Positions 63,272 through 64,000 of a stretch of 64,000 nucleotides of DNA are shown here, in pieces (positions within the stretch are counted from its first letter, which is position 1; each line of letters begins with the position of its first letter). The notes beneath the pieces were generated by a model. That model did no database searches. It was not told the origin of the DNA and was given only the letters and a program-made list of their open reading frames with translations. The translations under genes were made by a program, and so were the position numbers. The stretch covers positions 3,736,501-3,800,500 of the forward strand of contig NZ_CP025012.1 of assembly GCF_002953715.1 (NCBI RefSeq), written 5' to 3'. This DNA comes from Rhizobium leguminosarum (GTDB lineage: Bacteria; Pseudomonadota; Alphaproteobacteria; Rhizobiales; Rhizobiaceae).

Positions 63272-64000
63272 TCACGCCGACCTCAGTCCCCTCACCTTTT
63301 GCAGAATATCCTCCGACAGTGCTGAAACCAGTGCCTGGTCCGCGCCCTTGCGCGGCACCAGCACGAATTCCACGTCCTCCAGCACCGGAAGTTTTCCCGC
63401 AGCGATCTCCTTCAGGCCGGACGGCGCCATGCTGCGCGGCTGCACCAGCACGCCCATCCCGGCTCGCGCCGCTGCCGTCAACCCGCTCAGGCTGCCGCAG
63501 GTGCAGACGATCCGCCACGGCACCCCGTTTCGCCCGAGCGCTTCGAGCGCGATCACCCGTGTGACGCTCGGCGGCGGAAAGGCGATCAGCGGCAGAGGGC
63601 CTGAGGCGAGTACACGCTCAGGATCGCGCGCCAGCCAGACGAGAGGCTCGCGATAAACGAGTTTTCCGCGCGCATCGCCGAGCCGGCGCTTGGCGAGCAC
63701 CAGATCGATCTCGCCATTGTCCTGCATCTCGTAAAGGACACCGGAAAGCGCAACCGTCAGCTCCAGGTCGACCGATGGATGCGAACGCACGAAATCCTCC
63801 AGCACCGCCGGCAGCTGGCTGGTGACGAAATCCTCCGATACGCCGAGCCGCAGACTGCCGCGCAGGCTGTTGCTCTTAAACAGCGACTGCACCTGCCCCT
63901 CGATCGAAAGCATGGCCCGCGCATGCGACAGCAGTGCCTCGCCATCGCCGGTCAACATCACCTTATGCGTGTCGCGCGCCAGCAGCCTGCGCCCGAGCGC
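63272..64000 (-). CDS. LysR-type transcriptional regulator (N-terminus off window)
   Basis: The effector-binding domain and part of the linker helix of a LysR regulator are visible (243 codons). It starts with LGRRLLARDTHKVMLTGDGE (end of the HTH/linker), then LRGSLRLGVSEDFVTSQLPA and the SVDLELTVALSG domain start. The DNA-binding N-terminus lies beyond base 64000. It converges with ltaE, so that gene is not necessarily its target. Confidence 0.9.
   Translation of the reverse strand, partial: ALGRRLLARDTHKVMLTGDGEALLSHARAMLSIEGQVQSLFKSNSLRGSLRLGVSEDFVTSQLPAVLEDFVRSHPSVDLELTVALSGVLYEMQDNGEIDLVLAKRRLGDARGKLVYREPLVWLARDPERVLASGPLPLIAFPPPSVTRVIALEALGRNGVPWRIVCTCGSLSGLTAAARAGMGVLVQPRSMAPSGLKEIAAGKLPVLEDVEFVLVPRKGADQALVSALSEDILQKVRGLRSA

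Noticed and set aside
1..64000. CRISPR arrays, insertion sequences, prophage genes, tRNA or rRNA
   Set aside because: I looked for regular spaced repeats, transposase/integrase motifs and tRNA-like T-loop strings and saw none. A tRNAscan-SE and ISfinder search would settle it.

Overview
The window is a gene-dense, high-GC piece of an alphaproteobacterial chromosome. It is very probably from a Rhizobium of the etli/leguminosarum group. This rests on recognised family forms: a 41-residue cysteine-free L36, a UPF0335/GapR protein, DUF1036, DUF1244 and DUF465 proteins, an Omp10-type lipoprotein, homospermidine synthase, a 1574-residue GltB, and several copies of a rhizobial palindromic intergenic repeat. 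I see no insertion sequence, phage gene, CRISPR array, tRNA or rRNA. It reads as backbone chromosome, with the most accessory-looking parts at the two ends and around 19-27 kb.

Layout. (1) 0-11 kb: a chemosensory locus. One minus-strand operon runs STAS - CheY - CheA - CheW - MCP - MCP - MCP, with 4-nt overlaps between its first four genes. A divergent gene encodes a soluble receptor-like coiled-coil protein whose signalling tip is degenerate. The three receptors are mosaic paralogs with 1, 3 and 2 HAMP units in transcription order. (2) 11-17.5 kb: a Sel1-repeat protein, a ThiE homologue, a TauE/SafE permease, an ArsR-type regulator, two DUF465 proteins, purEK, rpmJ and a TPR protein. (3) 17.7-27.7 kb: small-molecule metabolism and regulation. 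It holds an alpha/beta hydrolase, an atypical SDR divergent from an XRE/MmyB regulator, gamma-glutamyltranspeptidase, a threonine/serine dehydratase, a PhyH oxygenase, a LysR regulator divergent from a coupled tautomerase-cupin-DUF4865 operon, and a LysE exporter.

(4) 27.8-35.2 kb: pykA with DUF1036, N-formylglutamate amidohydrolase with DUF1244, GapR, a DUF882 peptidoglycan-type protein with a long disordered tail, and an NtrC-family sigma-54 activator. (5) 35.5-48.6 kb: oligopeptidase F, pabB-pabC, two small proteins, homospermidine synthase, an Omp10-like lipoprotein, a 5'-nucleotidase with a LysM tail, ferrochelatase, an SPFH-NfeD pair and arabinose-5-phosphate isomerase. (6) 48.7-64 kb: an outer-membrane barrel, GalU, an MltB-type transglycosylase, a DUF459 SGNH protein, an unrecognised acidic protein, gltD and gltB, a threonine aldolase and a LysR gene cut by the right edge.

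The cell-envelope theme recurs: transglycosylase, DUF882, LysM nucleotidase, GalU, A5P isomerase, outer-membrane barrel and Omp10 lipoprotein. Nitrogen and folate metabolism also recur: gltBD, the purine genes, pabBC and Ggt. The best candidates for something undescribed are the chemosensory locus with its pseudo-receptor and HAMP-number series, the tautomerase-cupin-DUF4865 operon, and the SDR that lacks the YxxxK active site. Starts were moved to internal ATGs where a Shine-Dalgarno sequence, a signal peptide or alignment to family N-termini demanded it.
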